From positions 20,550,196-20,614,195 of the forward strand of contig NC_054873.1 of assembly GCF_018320785.1 (NCBI RefSeq): a DNA stretch of 64,000 bases, given 5' to 3'. The notes beneath the pieces are model-generated. The model worked only from the letters and a program-made list of their open reading frames with translations, was not told the origin of the DNA and ran no database searches. How positions within the stretch are numbered: position 1 is the stretch's first letter; every line of letters starts with the position of its first letter. Positions 10,601 through 24,000 of this stretch are shown piece by piece. The stretch is from Cheilinus undulatus. Its lineage: Eukaryota > Chordata > Actinopteri > Labriformes > Labridae. The position numbers and the translations under genes are program-made.

Positions 10601-13600
10601 TCAGTTTAGCTTGAAGCTGTGAAAAATAAATCCAGCCGATGAATGACATAGAATCTGGCAAATCCATCAGTTTTAGGAGTTTCTATTTGTGTTTGTAAAA
10701 TTGATACCCTTGGCCAGGGGGGAATTAAATGCTTAAATTTTTAGTATTAAAAGCAGTTGTACTCTAATAAAAAGGGTGTCCAGGGCTGAAGATGGCCCAG
10801 TGGTTTAAAGCACACTCCATGTACATGGACAGCCTCGGTTCAAGACTGGCCTGTGCCTAATTTATCTTTTTATGTCTCTTACCCACTCTCTCATCCCTGT
10901 TTCCCACTCTATCCACCGTCCTCCTTTATGAATAAAAGGCATAAAAAGCTAAAAACAAATTCATTTAAAGAAAAAAAGGGAGTTAAGGCTTGTCTGACTA
11001 CTTGATGATATTATTTGAGTTATAACATGTATATGGGAAAAAGAACTGAGGAAGTGATTCATTATTAGGATACTACTGTAAAAATTCATTACTGATGTCT
11101 TGAATACCTCTTTCTCTCTTTTCAAAGTCTCCACCTTCTCCTCCCAGTTGTGTATGTTTTCTTCAAGCATGTCTTTCTCTTTGCACACAGATATGTAACA
11201 CTCCTGCACAGCCAGCATCTTATCGTTAGTCTCAGACAGCTGGGTCCTGTCAAAAAGTAAAGAGTCTTGTAAATAAGTATCAAATATTGCCTGATAACTA
11301 TTTATTCTCAAAGGTCAGGACAGCTTACCGTAGCTGTTCAATCTGCTCCTGGTGCTGTGCCGTTAGGCGTTCAATCTGAGCGCCATGTTCCAGCATGAGA
11401 TCTGTTCTGATTCCGTTTACCACGTCATCCCTGTACTGCTGATTAATCCGTTCAGACCTTTACAAAGACACATATACAGTACGCATAAATTTGAGCACAT
11501 TCTATAGTATTAGACATAAAAAACAAGTAAATAAACCCACATCGCCCTCCTTTGTGCTTTACCTCTCAGCTGCCTCCTGCTTCTCCTGGTCCAGTTCTTG
11601 GATCATCTCTCTCATCTTGGTGCAAAGCTCAGCATTGGCAGACCTCACCTTCTCCTCACTCTGTTTCAGCTCCTTATTCTTATTTTCCAACACCTAGAGT
11701 TCAGACAAAAGACCAGTCCTTCATTTAATCTTTGCCTACCCCCTAAAACAAGCAACATAGTTTATCTTATGATAAACTATGACTCACCTCTACTTGTTCC
11801 TGCAAGTGTTGTTTGTCCTCCTGTAGTTTCATGAACTCTTTCTGGGACTCCCCGCTTAGATCTAGATGTTTTATCTGGCCAGTCTCCTTGATCTATGAAC
11901 ACAAAGCAGGTTTTTTATGTGACTATTAGAGCATCAGAGCCCTTAAAATTGGAGAGTAGTGTAATCCAAACTGAGTCATAAACATATTTTATTTGTAGTT
12001 GTTCTGTTCTTATCATGGTGTCAAATTTGAAGCCTGTGTGTTGCTGCTGTAGATTAATGTACTCACTGAAGAGCAAAGCTTTGCTTCATCTAACTGGGTC
12101 TGCAGCTCGCTCACTTGACTCTGACTGAGCTGGAGCTCCTCCTGCAGTTGACTGATCTTCTGTCGCTTCCCCTTCAAACTCGCCAGGCAGCGCTGCATCT
12201 CCGCTCTCAGCAGCCGCAAAGCTTCATCTTTGGGAAGCTTTGAGTCACACAGGTGAGCCAGGGCAGTGCTGACAACAGTACAGAAAGGAAGTTTTAAAAT
12301 ATAGGTATATGAGGGTCTTTATGGGAACAAACAGTAGAGAAAGATTCCATAATTGTGCTGGTTTACCTGTGAAGGGTGCCATTTTTCCTCTTTGTTTTTT
12401 TTAACCCTAAATCCACACAGGACTCAGACAGCTGGTTGTCCCAGTCATTGCTAAGGTCTAATGCAATAACTCCATGTTTCACAGCTGATTCATAAAGCGT
12501 GATCTGCTCCTTCAAATCAGACAGATCCTCCTTTGGGATACAAAAAAAGATGGAAAGAATAATATAATATGTTTAACATAATTTTTTTTGAGTAATGATG
12601 GATGTAATAGTATTAGAGGGAAGAAAAATGAGAGCAAACCTGTAAGACTTTGTTCATGTTTTCACTGAGTGCCTTCGCTGATTGAGCCTGTTGTAGTTTT
12701 ATTTGAATCTGGGTTAATTCCTGCACTGAACCTTTAGGAAATAAAAGATGAACAGATTAAGTTGCATATTTGTTTTTTCTGATTTCTGAGGAAAAAAGAT
12801 ACACTTCCTGCAATATTAACTTGTCACTCACTGTTTTGCAGCAGCTGGGCACACTGTTTCTGACTCTCCTCCAAACGCTGAGTGAGAGCGTTGACAACAC
12901 GGGCTCTCTCCAGTTGCTCTTCTTCTCTTTGGCGCTCCAGCTGCTTCACCTGCTCCCGAAACCTCTGACTAACATCAATCTGGAGACACAAACATCAACA
13001 CATGAGTTACTGATGGCTGCTGGAAACGCTGTCCACAACAAGAGCTTGCAGTAGGTAGCTTCTTGCTAACGTTAATTACATTTTTAATTGCAGCACCTTG
13101 TGGCAGTAAAACTACAGACCTGTTTATTCAGAGCCTGACTGGTGGAGTCTAACTTCTGTTGCAGTGTTAACAATGCAGATTCATGCTGCTCTTTTAAGAC
13201 AGCTAGGTCTCTGTCGTGTTGCTCCCGCACTCTGGACAGAGTATCAGAACGACAAAGCTCCAACATCTGCTGCTTCATGCTGTCCACTTCAGAATCTGCC
13301 ACTCTCTGTTTCTTCATGTTCTACACAAAAAAGAGCATTATTTACACTAAGAATTATTTATATTAACAAAAGAATTGATTTAAATTACATTAGTATCTTT
13401 GCAGACTGGGTAAGACTGACAAATTTGGGTCAGTTGGTGAGAGCGATGCATACCAGGAAAGTAAGACATGAGCAGGATTTACCATTTAATCTCTTACTCA
13501 CTGATTTTACAAAGATTATATGATTAATATGATTTAATTTCTCACTGAAAGAGATAAAAAATTCCTGCCTCTAATTTTGCCTTAAAAAATTATAAAGTGT

Positions 13601-16600
13601 ATGTTTCTATATATAACTTACCTCCTGGTCTCTCTCATTAAGGACATGTACTTGCTGCTCCAGTGCCTTCAGCTTGTTTTGCATTTGAGCCTCCCTTACC
13701 TTGGCCTCCTCAAGCAATCCACTCGATTCTTTTAGACTTACTCCAAGGCCATCCTTTTCATCTATTAATGACAAAAGGTAAGCAAGGCATTCAGCAAGGA
13801 AACAAGGACTCAAGAGGCCAATGCAGGAGCCCGAGTTCTGTTAGATATTGCAACTCTTCTAAAGGCCACAAGAGGGCAAATACAGTACCCTCATTGTGTG
13901 TGTATGTGTACAATGTCCTGCATATACAGTGAATACACACCATGTATCTATGCAAAGTCTTATCCTTCTTACATCCTTCCATCAGTTTGAATCAGTGCTA
14001 TAGACTGATAGACAATTAATCCTTTGGTTTCTAAAAGTTTATTGGTGAAAATATTTTTGTCTTTGAAACAGTCAGTATAAAACGAGTGAATCAAACTAAT
14101 AAGGTCAATAAATCAGAACATACTAAAGCGTAACTCCTCAAAAATTCATAAAGTCACTATATTTGGATTAGTTTACACATGCAAAAAATGCCAAACCTGC
14201 CTGAAACATACCTTTGGTAATTGCAAACTGATGCTCGAGGTATCTCATGTTACGCCTTGAATCCTCCAGTTTCTGCTCCAAATCTTCAATTTGCCTCTGC
14301 TGAGCTTTGTTTAAAATCTGCAGCTGAGCGAGCTGCTCTTTATCAGCAGTTTCTGAAATACAGCAAAAATATACAAATATTAAAAAAAACACAAAATACC
14401 ACCAAACACTTCAGGCTTGATGAAAAAAATGGACAGACTATTCATTTTCATCAATGACATTTTAGAGAGGAGATGTGCCATTAAAACACTTTGGGAATCT
14501 AGTGGTACTCCCGAAATGGTAAAAAGGTGCCCCCTGTCTTAACATCAGAAAAATAAAAGTAAGAAAGGTCAAGCTTTAAGTCTATTACAGCTTTTACCAT
14601 TTGCAATTAAAATCACACTTCTCCAGCATTCTCAGTACATACAGTGCTTAACAAATTTTTTAGACCATCACCCAAAGTAAGGTTTATGCCACAGCTGCCC
14701 TAAAATAACAGCATTGGTAATAACCATAATCATTTTTATGTTTCTGCAATGGTTAATACACCAATATGTAGAAGCTCTTTAACCCAAATGATATTTTTAA
14801 TGCTAAAATATCATTATTATTGTTATCCATGAATTTTCAAATTTACTGATTTACAAAAAGAAATGAAAACATAGAAAAGCACATTATTATTTCTTAATCA
14901 ATATGTCAAATTATAGTTAATGACTTGCAATCCTGAACAGAAAAATTAGTTTTAGTGGTTGAATGTTACGCTTGATTAATTTCTGACTTCTCAGAGAAGC
15001 CCATTGAGCCGGCTCAAATTTGGGTATAAAAAGGTGAATTCAGTTTGAAATTCCTCGTTCCTGTTCAAAATGGTCAAACGTGGAGAGGTCACTGAAAATG
15101 AAAGAGTCTGCATTAAAGCACTTCATGATGCTGGATGGTCTCTGAGACAAATATCACAGGTGGTCTAATAAATTTGTTAAGCACTGTACATATCCTCAAT
15201 AAACAGATATGTAACTGAAATAATGTAAGAATATTTTTTTTACAGGAGAGTTAACTGATATGCTTTCTACTAAGTGTGGTATATCCTTTCAGGGTTCTTA
15301 CTGAATCAAAATAGCCTTAATTATTTGCATTATGATAATGTCCTAGGCTAGCACTTCAATAACAGCAATTCAGATCATTCAACTGACCACATTTGTTTAG
15401 CCATTGTGACATATTTCTAAGTCATCTCCAATCCCTTTTAAGTTGGCATAGTTCAGTAACTGACATATGAATATTCACTAAAAAGTCAGTAGCCAAATCA
15501 AGACCAAAGTCAACAACAAAATGGAGAAAAACTGAGAAAATGTAGTTTATTTTGTGTCCTTTTGGTCTATAATATGTAATGTCCATGTTGCCTACCCCTA
15601 CCTATGCATGTGCATGAGAAGCAGTAGCCTCCTATAGCCTGTCCCTTCCAACTATCCCAAGCTTGAGCTCAGTACAGAGTCTATACACTAGTCAAACAAA
15701 CTGGGCTTTGGGGGTCAAATATGCCTTGGCATGGTATGGAAAGCCTAGTGTGAGTGCATCCCAGGACTCACGCTTTGTTGTGTCAAGGAATTCTCTTTGC
15801 AGGTGATCAAGTTGGCCTTGTTGGTGAGGAGGCTGGGAGTTAAACATCTTTGGTTGATGAGGTGGATGGTGGGGATTGTAGCTGGCCTTGTACTGGTCTA
15901 CAACTCTGTCCCCTGCTGCTGACCTTAAATTCTGAAGAGCATATCAAAATAAATTAATTGTGTTTGACATTAAATAATCCCAAAATATCAGGAATACACA
16001 AAGTCAGTTTTATACTGAAGAAAACATGTTTTAAGCTAGTAAGACATAGATAAAATAAAATAGAAGAATTAAACATTTTCTCTCAAATATGACAAGAGCA
16101 ATAGTTGCTCAAATAAAATGTTAATATTATGGTGATCAGTGATGACAAGTAGAATTAATACTTCACTCCACACACCTGAAAATGGTTTCTTGCATTTTGT
16201 TCCCCATAGTTTTGGTTATCACTGTGTCTTCCCCCTTCATAATACACTGCATGGTTGTTAATGTCTGTGGAGAAGTCACTTGTCTCTTTTTCTGTGCCGA
16301 TGCTGGTGTACGTATAATCTCCTTGGGTGAAGGAATGATCCTGGGACTGCTGATTCCACATGTGAGGCAGAGGCTGACCTTGAGTGTGACTAAGATGTCC
16401 ATTGATCTGAACAGCACCGTCCTCATAAGCATACTCATCCTAAGAGTGTTTAACACAGTCAGATTCCAAGTTTAAGAAATTGAAGCACCATTTCATTCTT
16501 TTTTGTCTTTTCGAGGTACAGAAGAGACACAGACCTGTTGATGTGAGATTGGCCTTGGATGGACTGACCATTGCTGGGTCCACGTGGACTGAGGGCTGAG

Positions 16601-17408
16601 AGAACAGTTCAGAAAGCATAATTACATTACACAATACACCAATGAGCTGCAACATAACACCTTACCTATGTAATTATAATGTTTTTATGGTACTTGATGT
16701 CTGTGTCTTGTCTGCATCCTGATGAGGTCCATGATGTCTTAGTGTAGTATGGTTTGATGTCTGCACTCTAATTGATGTCTGTGATGTCTTAGTTTGCATG
16801 GCATCACATGATGTCTAGGTTTTGATGCGTTTTCATGTTGTTGAATTATTATCTCGACCATATTTTTGGTTAGATTCTTTAAGTGTTTGGATTCTGCTGA
16901 TGTTGTTTGCATGTCATGTTCTGTCTTCTAGTCTTTTGTTTGGGTTTGTTGCTTTGTTCTTCTGTCTGCTTCTGCACATGACAAAGCACTTTGTAAACCC
17001 ATGTTTTTAAAAGTGCTATATAAATAATGTTTTTATATTATATTATTATTATTATTATTAATGAGATCTAGCACAACAGTGTTAGCATAAATTTTATTTT
17101 TACAAAGCTTCTACATTTTCAGTTTTTGTTCATATAATTAGAAAGGTGATATGTCTACTTTGTATTTATTTCTGAAGTCATGTTGGGTAGTGGGGATGGT
17201 GAACTGTAGTACATTCCTCTCCATTAACATATATGAATTGAGCAAAATAATTGGAATATCTATCAGGATTTTAAAATCAATAATAATTCAATAAAATGTA
17301 TTAGCATAAATTTTATCATGCCAAAGCATAACATATAAGCACTGACTAAAGTAATCAATCAGTAATGCCATACAAGGGATACAAATCAGTATAAAAATGT
17401 AAAAAAAA

Positions 17409-17477
<69 letters not shown>

Positions 17478-19679
17478 GATAAAAAGAAATAGAAAAAGAA
17501 AAGATGTAAGTTGTTGGCAAAGCTAGCTTTCGTCAACAACTTACACCTTTTCTTGTGAGAAAAAAAGATCATATCACAGTTAACTGATGTACATCTTAAA
17601 ATTAAATGATATAAAATCAATTAAAATCAGAGTATTAGCTGTGACTAGACTGGATTTTCCTGTCAGGTTAATACAAAATCATAATATACATATACACAAT
17701 CAGCTTCTCAAAAACTGAGAATTCAGAAGCGTTTGGCTTGTATAAACCAAACCTTGAGGTATCTCCATCTGAGCTTTCAAATGTGTCTGCATTAACATGT
17801 GTATAACCTGTTGCCTGTGTTTTTATTGCTGCAGGCAGAGTACTCCAGTTCTGGGGAGGAGTCTCTGCTGTCCTCCAGCATGTCATCAGGCAGGTCTGTG
17901 AGTAGTTTCTGCAACTGCAGAAAAACAGCACATGGAAATGAGTCACCAAGGTTGCCCCGCAACCGAGTTGTAAAGAAACACAGATTTATCAGGAAACCAG
18001 TCACTGACTGTCTCAGAGAATGAATAAGAACAGGGAACATCTGTAAACTATTGAAACCAAACTAAACCATTATTTTTTTTTCTCACAAAAGTGGCTAACT
18101 GTTCAGTGCTCATAATATCTGTGTTCCTCTATATGCAATTCAAATATGTATTAAACATAATATTATTTGAAAAATTTAGCAAAGTCACCAAACTTTCATT
18201 GGATTAGGCACTTTGTATCTTCCTCTTCCTCTGATTTTTAGTTTGAACAGTCATGAAAGTAATACTTTACTGCTGCCCTGATTGAACTAAAGCTCTGTTT
18301 GTGTGAAATAAGCTTATCAATCATTCGGTCAAGAAAATTCATAATTAAAGAAAAACTGAGAAATAAAACATTAACAAGCAGCAACCTCATCTTTTGTAAA
18401 GATATGTATTAGTCCTAAATGTCACAAAAACAAGACAAATCCTCCTTTGCATCAGTAACAGATTGACTAAGCTTGTTTTTACAACCAGCCATGTGTGAGA
18501 GAACGAGCATAGCCAGCTGGACTTACTTCCCACAAGGACTGCTGAATACTCTTCAAATCCTCCACAGTGTCCACAACCGAAGGACCCATATTATCCCGCT
18601 TACACATTCAACAAATATTTAAGAGGCATTTCTTCTGCTGTGAAGCCACATGACAACTCCTAATACTAATCTGTCTGTAGAGAAGACCTTCACTGTGAAA
18701 CATCCAAAACGTGCCTGGCATGTTGTTGGCTCCCCTGCAGTATTGCTGTGTTTGCTCCCAATGAACTCCCATTGTTTAGACAAAACATATAGAGAGGTTA
18801 ACTGGAGCAGAAACATTCCTATCACTGGCTGCAAACATTTTCCACTTCACCAGCTCAAATGTAATAATACAAAGGCTAAAAAACAATGATAGAAAAAAAA
18901 TCTAAAAAATCCTCAGAATTAATATTCCTCCAAAATCCAGTTCCCTGAAGTGTTAAATCCCAAGGAAAGGCAAATCTGTTGACAGTTCCTAAATGCCGGC
19001 TCTAATCAGAGCAAGTGGAGCAACAGAGGAAGAAGGCAACCTAAATAGAGAGAAAACAGGGGAAGCACAGTTTCAGTGCGACACACCTGGAAGGAGGCTT
19101 TTACCTTGAGCCAATAATAGCTCAGATTCATGGCGTAACAGATTGTAGGTGTGAGTAATAGCACATCATGACTATGAAGTTGAAAGTGACTGTGAAACTT
19201 AAACAATGCAAACCTCTACTGCTTCCTTAAACAACACCATTTGGGAAGAACATACAAGATGAGGCAGGAGTTAATGGGGAAGTAAAAAATACTTATTTTA
19301 ACTATGTCAACATGACAGTTTAGGTCAGATATCAACCCATTGTGATGTGACTGTTTAACCACTGAAATAGAGCCATGAAAATCTTGACACACTATGTATT
19401 TCAGATTTCTGTTCATAGGTTGCAGACTCTAGGTATCTTTCTTTACCTTAAATGCTGATTAAACAGTATAAGACATCACCAAAGCTAAGGAAGCCGCCAG
19501 CTGCTACAAACTCGCATGATACAACCAACAATTAGGAAAGGTTACTGACACAATATGCGGTAGCTTTATAGTATCAGTTGTGCTTCATTTACCTCTTGCT
19601 CTCTCGCATAGTCCTCCTGGTCATATTCCTCTTCATCATGCTGGGTTTGAAGAGCAGCGCTGTCAAAATCAATAGACAT
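4698..19679 (-). CDS. cep152: Centrosomal protein of 152 kDa (27 coding exons, predicted 1631 aa)
   Basis: CEP152 is the centriole-duplication scaffold that recruits PLK4 and works with CEP63, CEP57 and CEP192. Coding exons, in transcript order: 19593-19679, 17808-17914, 16535-16595, 16176-16439, 15772-15931, 14212-14352, 13622-13761, 13120-13320, 12832-12979, 12640-12731, 12367-12530, 12067-12268, 11788-11892, 11563-11693, 11329-11457, 11108-11246, 9843-9971, 9508-9768, 9139-9258, 8399-9052, 8204-8279, 7947-8114, 7757-7841, 6140-6222, 5760-5916, 5572-5672, 4698-5488. All phases join; the sum is 4896 nt. The N-terminus ([10 protein letters not shown], then acidic [11 protein letters not shown] and [12 protein letters not shown]) matches the PLK4-binding end of human CEP152. 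Coiled coil runs from about residue 227 to 1300. [16 protein letters not shown] and [12 protein letters not shown] are diagnostic, and the C-terminus ends [10 protein letters not shown] as in human. One intron (5673-5759) is GC-AG. Human CEP152 is slightly longer (about 1650-1710 aa). Confidence 0.95.
6280..6547. mobile_element. Short inverted-repeat element (MITE-like) in a cep152 intron
   Basis: Imperfect terminal inverted repeats of about 30 bp begin ACGTAAGGTTACGTATGTAA on the left and end TTACATGTGTAACCTTACGT on the right, around a 200-bp core with no transposase. Both ends include the palindrome AACCATGGTT. Superfamily is not assigned because no clean target-site duplication is visible. 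It lies between the exons at 6140-6222 and 7757-7841. Confidence 0.7.
10231..10587 (-). pseudogene. RecQ-like DNA helicase fragment in a cep152 intron
   Basis: The 118-codon minus-strand frame contains the motif I region of a superfamily-2 RecQ-type helicase: [20 protein letters not shown] followed by [17 protein letters not shown]. In active helicases this Walker A loop reads TGFGKS; here the essential Lys is Met, and the helicase continues no further, with a stop soon after motif I. It is an isolated, decayed fragment unrelated to cep152. Repeated RecQ-like helicase fragments occur in fish genomes, probably spread with mobile elements, but no element ends were found here. Confidence 0.65.
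10788..10957 (+). mobile_element. tRNA-derived SINE, copy 1
   Basis: A degenerate pol III A box (GATGGCCCAGTGGTTTAAAG) and B box (GGTTCAAGACTGG at 10837-10849) are followed by a pyrimidine-rich body (ACCCACTCTCTCATCCCTGT) and a tail with AATAAAAGGCATAAAAAG. The same family recurs at 30216, 31123 (reverse), 35812, 36948 and in a degenerate reverse form at 47945. Confidence 0.8.
14642..15186 (+). mobile_element. Deleted Tc1-like transposon with intact ends
   Basis: Terminal inverted repeats CAGTGCTTAACAAATTT / AAATTTGTTAAGCACTG flank 545 bp and sit between TA duplications (14640-14641, 15187-15188). The right part holds a short plus-strand frame (15070-15168, 32 aa) starting [18 protein letters not shown] and [12 protein letters not shown]. 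This is the first helix-turn-helix of a Tc1 transposase, cut off as it runs into the right inverted repeat. The catalytic domain is gone, so this is a non-autonomous deletion derivative in the cep152 intron between 14353 and 15771. Confidence 0.85.
16975..17060 (+). mobile_element. 3' tail of a truncated non-LTR retroelement (LINE/SINE type) ending in (ATT)n
   Basis: The segment ACAAAGCACTTTGTAAACC...AAAGTGCTATATAAATAATG followed by repeated ATT resembles the conserved 3' end of fish L2/Rex-type non-LTR elements, which end in a short simple repeat. Only the extreme 3' end is recognisable; the upstream T-rich sequence (about 16820-16970) may belong to it. Confidence 0.5.
17410..17475. repeat. 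(AT)n microsatellite
   Basis: About 66 bp of uninterrupted AT dinucleotide in the intron between cep152 exons 2 and 3. An apparent 110-codon minus-strand frame through it (17288-17620) is an artefact of the repeat. Confidence 0.95.
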
Positions 19680-19706
19680 GACCACAGCCTGTTGATGTAG
19701 CGTGCA
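19593..19706 (-). other. cep152: cep152 first coding exon with short 5' leader
   Basis: The ATG at 19679-19677 is preceded by 27 nt of leader and a good acceptor (CTTTTTCCTCTACAG) just above 19706, so translation starts in exon 2. A non-coding exon 1 probably ends at a GTAGGT donor with lower edge 19840. The start is supported by similarity of [10 protein letters not shown] to human MSLDFGSVAL. Confidence 0.8.
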
Positions 19707-19839
19707 CTGTAGAGGAAAAAGACAAGATTTATAGCGCCTTATGTTGGTGTTATGGTTGAAGTGAATCTGCTAGATACACAGTTATCTACAAGTTTTTTTC
19801 CCACACTTGTACAAACCAGGTCATAACCAATAAACCTAC

Positions 19840-20900
19840 CCGCTCGCATCGATAGACTGGACGACTCTCTTGGTGAGCTGTTTATTCCTTTATTTAAGCG
19901 ATGTTATAAATCTGTTAACCATAACTATTCACAATACAACGAAGCGGTGCTAGCTAACTAGAAACAACCCCACCATTACAGCTTGCCTTGGCTACAACGG
20001 TCACAATTACAAAAGTTAAAAAGTCCCTCGTCATGCTTTGAATGCAACTACGCTAACAACTATCGACTATCGTTGTATGTCCGTTGCCTATTTAAATTGT
20101 TAAATGTGAATTTTAGGATAAATTGCCCTGACACTAAACTTTGAGAGGAAAGAGAAGCTAACGCTAGCTTTGTTTAGCTGGTTGAACGTCCTCTTTAAGA
20201 GTTGCGGACTCGCCCACTTTGAAAACTCGCGCGCACAGGCAGCGCCAAACCACTGCGGCATGACAATCGACATAACAAAAACAGGCTGAAAATTTTTGAG
20301 TCTAATGTCACCATTACGGCAATAGTCTTGCAAACAGACGCGCTAAATACTTATATGTCAGCTGTACTGAAATAATGCAAGTTAGCAGCCTTTTTAATCA
20401 AGTAATTGTATCAACCTCGGAACTACGATGCCTCCCTGGAATTGTGGGAAGTGTAGTAGCATTGTTCCCATGGAAACGAAACGTTGGACGACAACGTCGA
20501 AATGCCTTGGTGAATAAAACTATACTAATTCCTGAAATACTAGAGATTGTATGTTTAAAGGGGCGCTTTTTATCTGTTGGTTTAATGCCTTCAAGTTGTA
20601 AAGAAGGAATCCTAACGCTCAAATAAGGGAATAGCTTTTATTATCATATTATTAATTCAAATGAAAGGGACCGCCTTGACGTAATCGCTCCGCACTTCTT
20701 CCGCATACGTCCGTCACTGAACCACGCCTCCTTTCCTGCAGACACTTCCTTGTTTTCTTGGCGTTGTGGTCTCTTGCAGTTCCAGAGTCAGTTCATTTGC
20801 TACAAATACATGTTTAACATCTCAACAAGAGTTCTGAACTCATGTCGGAGAGCTGACTCGAGTTCAGCGGTTTTGACATCCGGGATCCTCCTTGTGACAG
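19840..20900. promoter_or_regulatory. Shared upstream region between divergent cep152 and galk2
   Basis: The putative cep152 non-coding exon 1 (lower edge 19840, minus strand) and the galk2 start codon (21014, plus strand) face away from each other across about 1.1 kb. The stretch is locally richer in CpG (CTCGCGCGCACAGG near 20226; CGCATACGTCCGTCACTG near 20702) than the surrounding A/T-rich DNA, as in housekeeping promoters. Transcription starts cannot be placed from sequence alone. Confidence 0.5.
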
Positions 20901-21013
20901 TCAGCTGATAGGATATGAAAAATCGTTGAGTTCTCCCGTCTGCCAACAAGGACTACATTCATAGCAGTTTATAGAGTTTGCAGCTGTTTTTATTGGCATT
21001 TTATAAAGAAGAA

Positions 21014-24000
21014 ATGGCCTCAAACCCACCGAAATTAAAGATTGGAATTACTGCCAATGAGAGGTGAGAGGCAAATGAGCTAACTACGAGATAGAGAGTT
21101 GATAGAGCAACTGTGGTATGTGATTTTCTTATGTTTTTTTCTTTTCAGATTTAAAAACTTGAAAAATACTTTTGAGAAAAAGTATGGAGAATCTCCACTC
21201 TTCTATGCATGTGCACCTGGACGGGTAAACCTGATAGGTAATTTGTACCAGGTTTATCCTGAAGTCTGCTATAATGCTGACATTGCTTTATTTGAAAAAA
21301 GAAATATACTATCTTCAAGAAGTCACGGTACAACATTTTTTGGCTCCTCACAGTTGCAAAGATTTCCTTTTGTGCATATATTTTTATTTCCTTTGATTAA
21401 TATGTGAAAGGCCAGTAATAACACTATGTGTAGAATCTTAATTTGTGCAGTAAAGGAGTTAGACCAGATCCATCGACTCATTAAGTCTTATCTGTAGTTG
21501 GATTTTTTGTAACATATCTATCCACCCATCTGTATGTCACCTTACAGGAGAGCATATTGATTACTGTGGTTATTCTGTTCTTCCAATGGCCATTGAACAG
21601 AACATCCTTGCAGCTGTATCTGTGAACACTTCAGGAACTATCACACTAGCCAACACTAATCCTCAATACAAGTAAGACCCAAAAACCCACCATGCAATTT
21701 AATTAGGAGCCTAAAACTTGCTCTGTATTATCTTCTGTTGTTATTTTGTTTCTTACATTAAAGGGATTTCACCGTATCGTGCTCCGAAATTGCCATAGAC
21801 AGAGAAAATCCAAAGTGGCATTATTATTTTCTCTGTGGAGTCAAAGGTATCCAGGTAAGATAACTGCTTTTAAGTGCTTGCATTAAAAATGGTGGTATAT
21901 AACATGTAACGCCTGAGCAAAGTGATGCATACAAAGCTAAACTTTACTTCTTTGTATTTACAGGAAAAGTTTGAGATAGCTCACTTGAAGGGGATTTCAT
22001 GTGTCGTAGATGGAACCATTCCCCCCAGCTCAGGCCTCTCCAGTTCTAGTGCCTTAGTCTGCTGTTCCGGGCTTGTAACAATGGAGGCAAATGAAAAAAC
22101 CCTTTCTAAGGTAATGTGCATTGTTAAGGAACCTTTTGACTTCAAACAATTACATATGTTTCTGTATATGACAGCTTGAAGAAGCGAAAAAATCTTAGCC
22201 ATCAAACAGAATGCAAATATGAACACTGAGCTATGTTACGTGCTTTTTAGTCCTTTTCTCACTTTAATCCACTAGGTGGCCCTAGCAGAACTTTGTGCCA
22301 AATGTGAGCACTACATTGGCACAGAGGGTGGAGGCATGGATCAGTCCATCTCATTCCTGGCAGAAGAAGGAACTGTAGGTTTGGTTTCTTGCCGCACATC
22401 AAGTGAAACAGGCTTTATGTGTTAATAGGCTGATGTTTGCTTCCACAGCATTTATCTGACTTAGCAAATGCCAGTAGTTCACTTTTAACCGTGCTTGTAA
22501 AGGCCATGCTTTTGAATTTGTGTCTCTGAATTGTTTTTTAAGTGTAGTTTTTGGAGCTATTGGTAATTCTATGTGTAAATCAGTGTTCAATTGTTTTTTA
22601 ATTGTCTGTCAGGCAAAGCTGATTGAATTTCAGCCCCTGCGAGCCACTGATGTCAAACTCCCAGATGGAGCTGTGTTTGTGATCTCTAACTGCTGCGTGG
22701 AGATGAACAAAGCTGCTTCCTCTCACTTCAACATCCGTGTGGTGGAGTGTCGGATAGCTACAAAGGTACCCAGTCCTGATGACAGATTTATTCTTGATCA
22801 TCTAATACCTGTCTTAAATTCAACCAATCAAATTAAAAAGTCAAAGCATTTTGTCTTTTTTAAACTGCATTGATTATGATATGGTTGAAAAGAAAAGTAA
22901 ATACTGCATCATCTTGATTGAAATCTGTCTTCCATCTGTGTCCTCAGATGCTTGCCAAGGCACGGGGTCTGAACTCGAGTGGGCTCCTGAAGCTGGCCCA
23001 AGTGCAGACGGAGCTGAAGGCCTCTTTGGAGGAGATGCTAGCTCTGGTTGATGCTGTGTTGCATCCTGAGCCGTATAACCGAGAGGAGATCTGCAAGGTG
23101 CTGGATGTCACCTCTGAGCAGTTTTCCACCGAGCTGCTGAGCCCAAACACCCAGCATGGTGAGCAACATTACATAGCATCACATTTCCTAGGGAGGGAAA
23201 TTTGAGGAAATATTTCTTCTCTGTGGGAAAATATGTCACTCAGTGTTTCATTTTGTATATCAAATGGTCGCTCTATAACAATTTTAGTATCTTATTTGTT
23301 AGTAGGTTATGATTCCTTTAAAGGTGGTAAAATTTTAAGCATGAAAAGTTGTGAAATGAGGACTTACGCTTCTCTTTGCTCGTCTTTGAACATCTGATAT
23401 CGTTAAGTTTTTTAGATTGCTTGTCAAATTAAAACAGCCAAAATTTCACTTAATTTTTTTCCCTCAGTGACACATTTCAAGCTGCACCAAAGAGCCAAAC
23501 ATGTGTACAGTGAGGCAGCACGGGTGCTGCAGTTTAAAAGTGTTTGCGACTCTGAACCTGCTGAATCTGTGCAGCTGCTGGGAGAACTGATGAACCAGAG
23601 CCATACAAGCTGCAGAGACCTGTACGAGTGCAGCTGCCCTGAGTTGGATCAGCTGGTAGAGATATGTCTGTAAGTAAAACAAGATGTCCCCTTGATCTCT
23701 TCTGTGGCAGATTGAATTTCTGGAAACAACAGGATAAAATGAGAAAATTCAGATGTAAAGACTACCAATTAAAAGTTGTTTTCTTTACTTTTTTCTTTTA
23801 AATAATTATGAACCATTTATAAACAAATTTCAGAAGGCTACAAATATAAATCGAGAACAAAAAAAAACATTTAAAAACACAACAAGGAGCACCAAGACAC
23901 TTAGACTAGCATCAATGTTTAATGACAAAAGGTCTGTACAACTATTTCTACAGAAAGGTTTGTATAAAGTAAGACTTTCTATTGATTTTCAGTTAGATTT

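Noticed and set aside
17288-17620. 110-codon minus frame with a long Ile-Tyr repeat
   Set aside because: Produced by the (AT)n microsatellite; not a protein.
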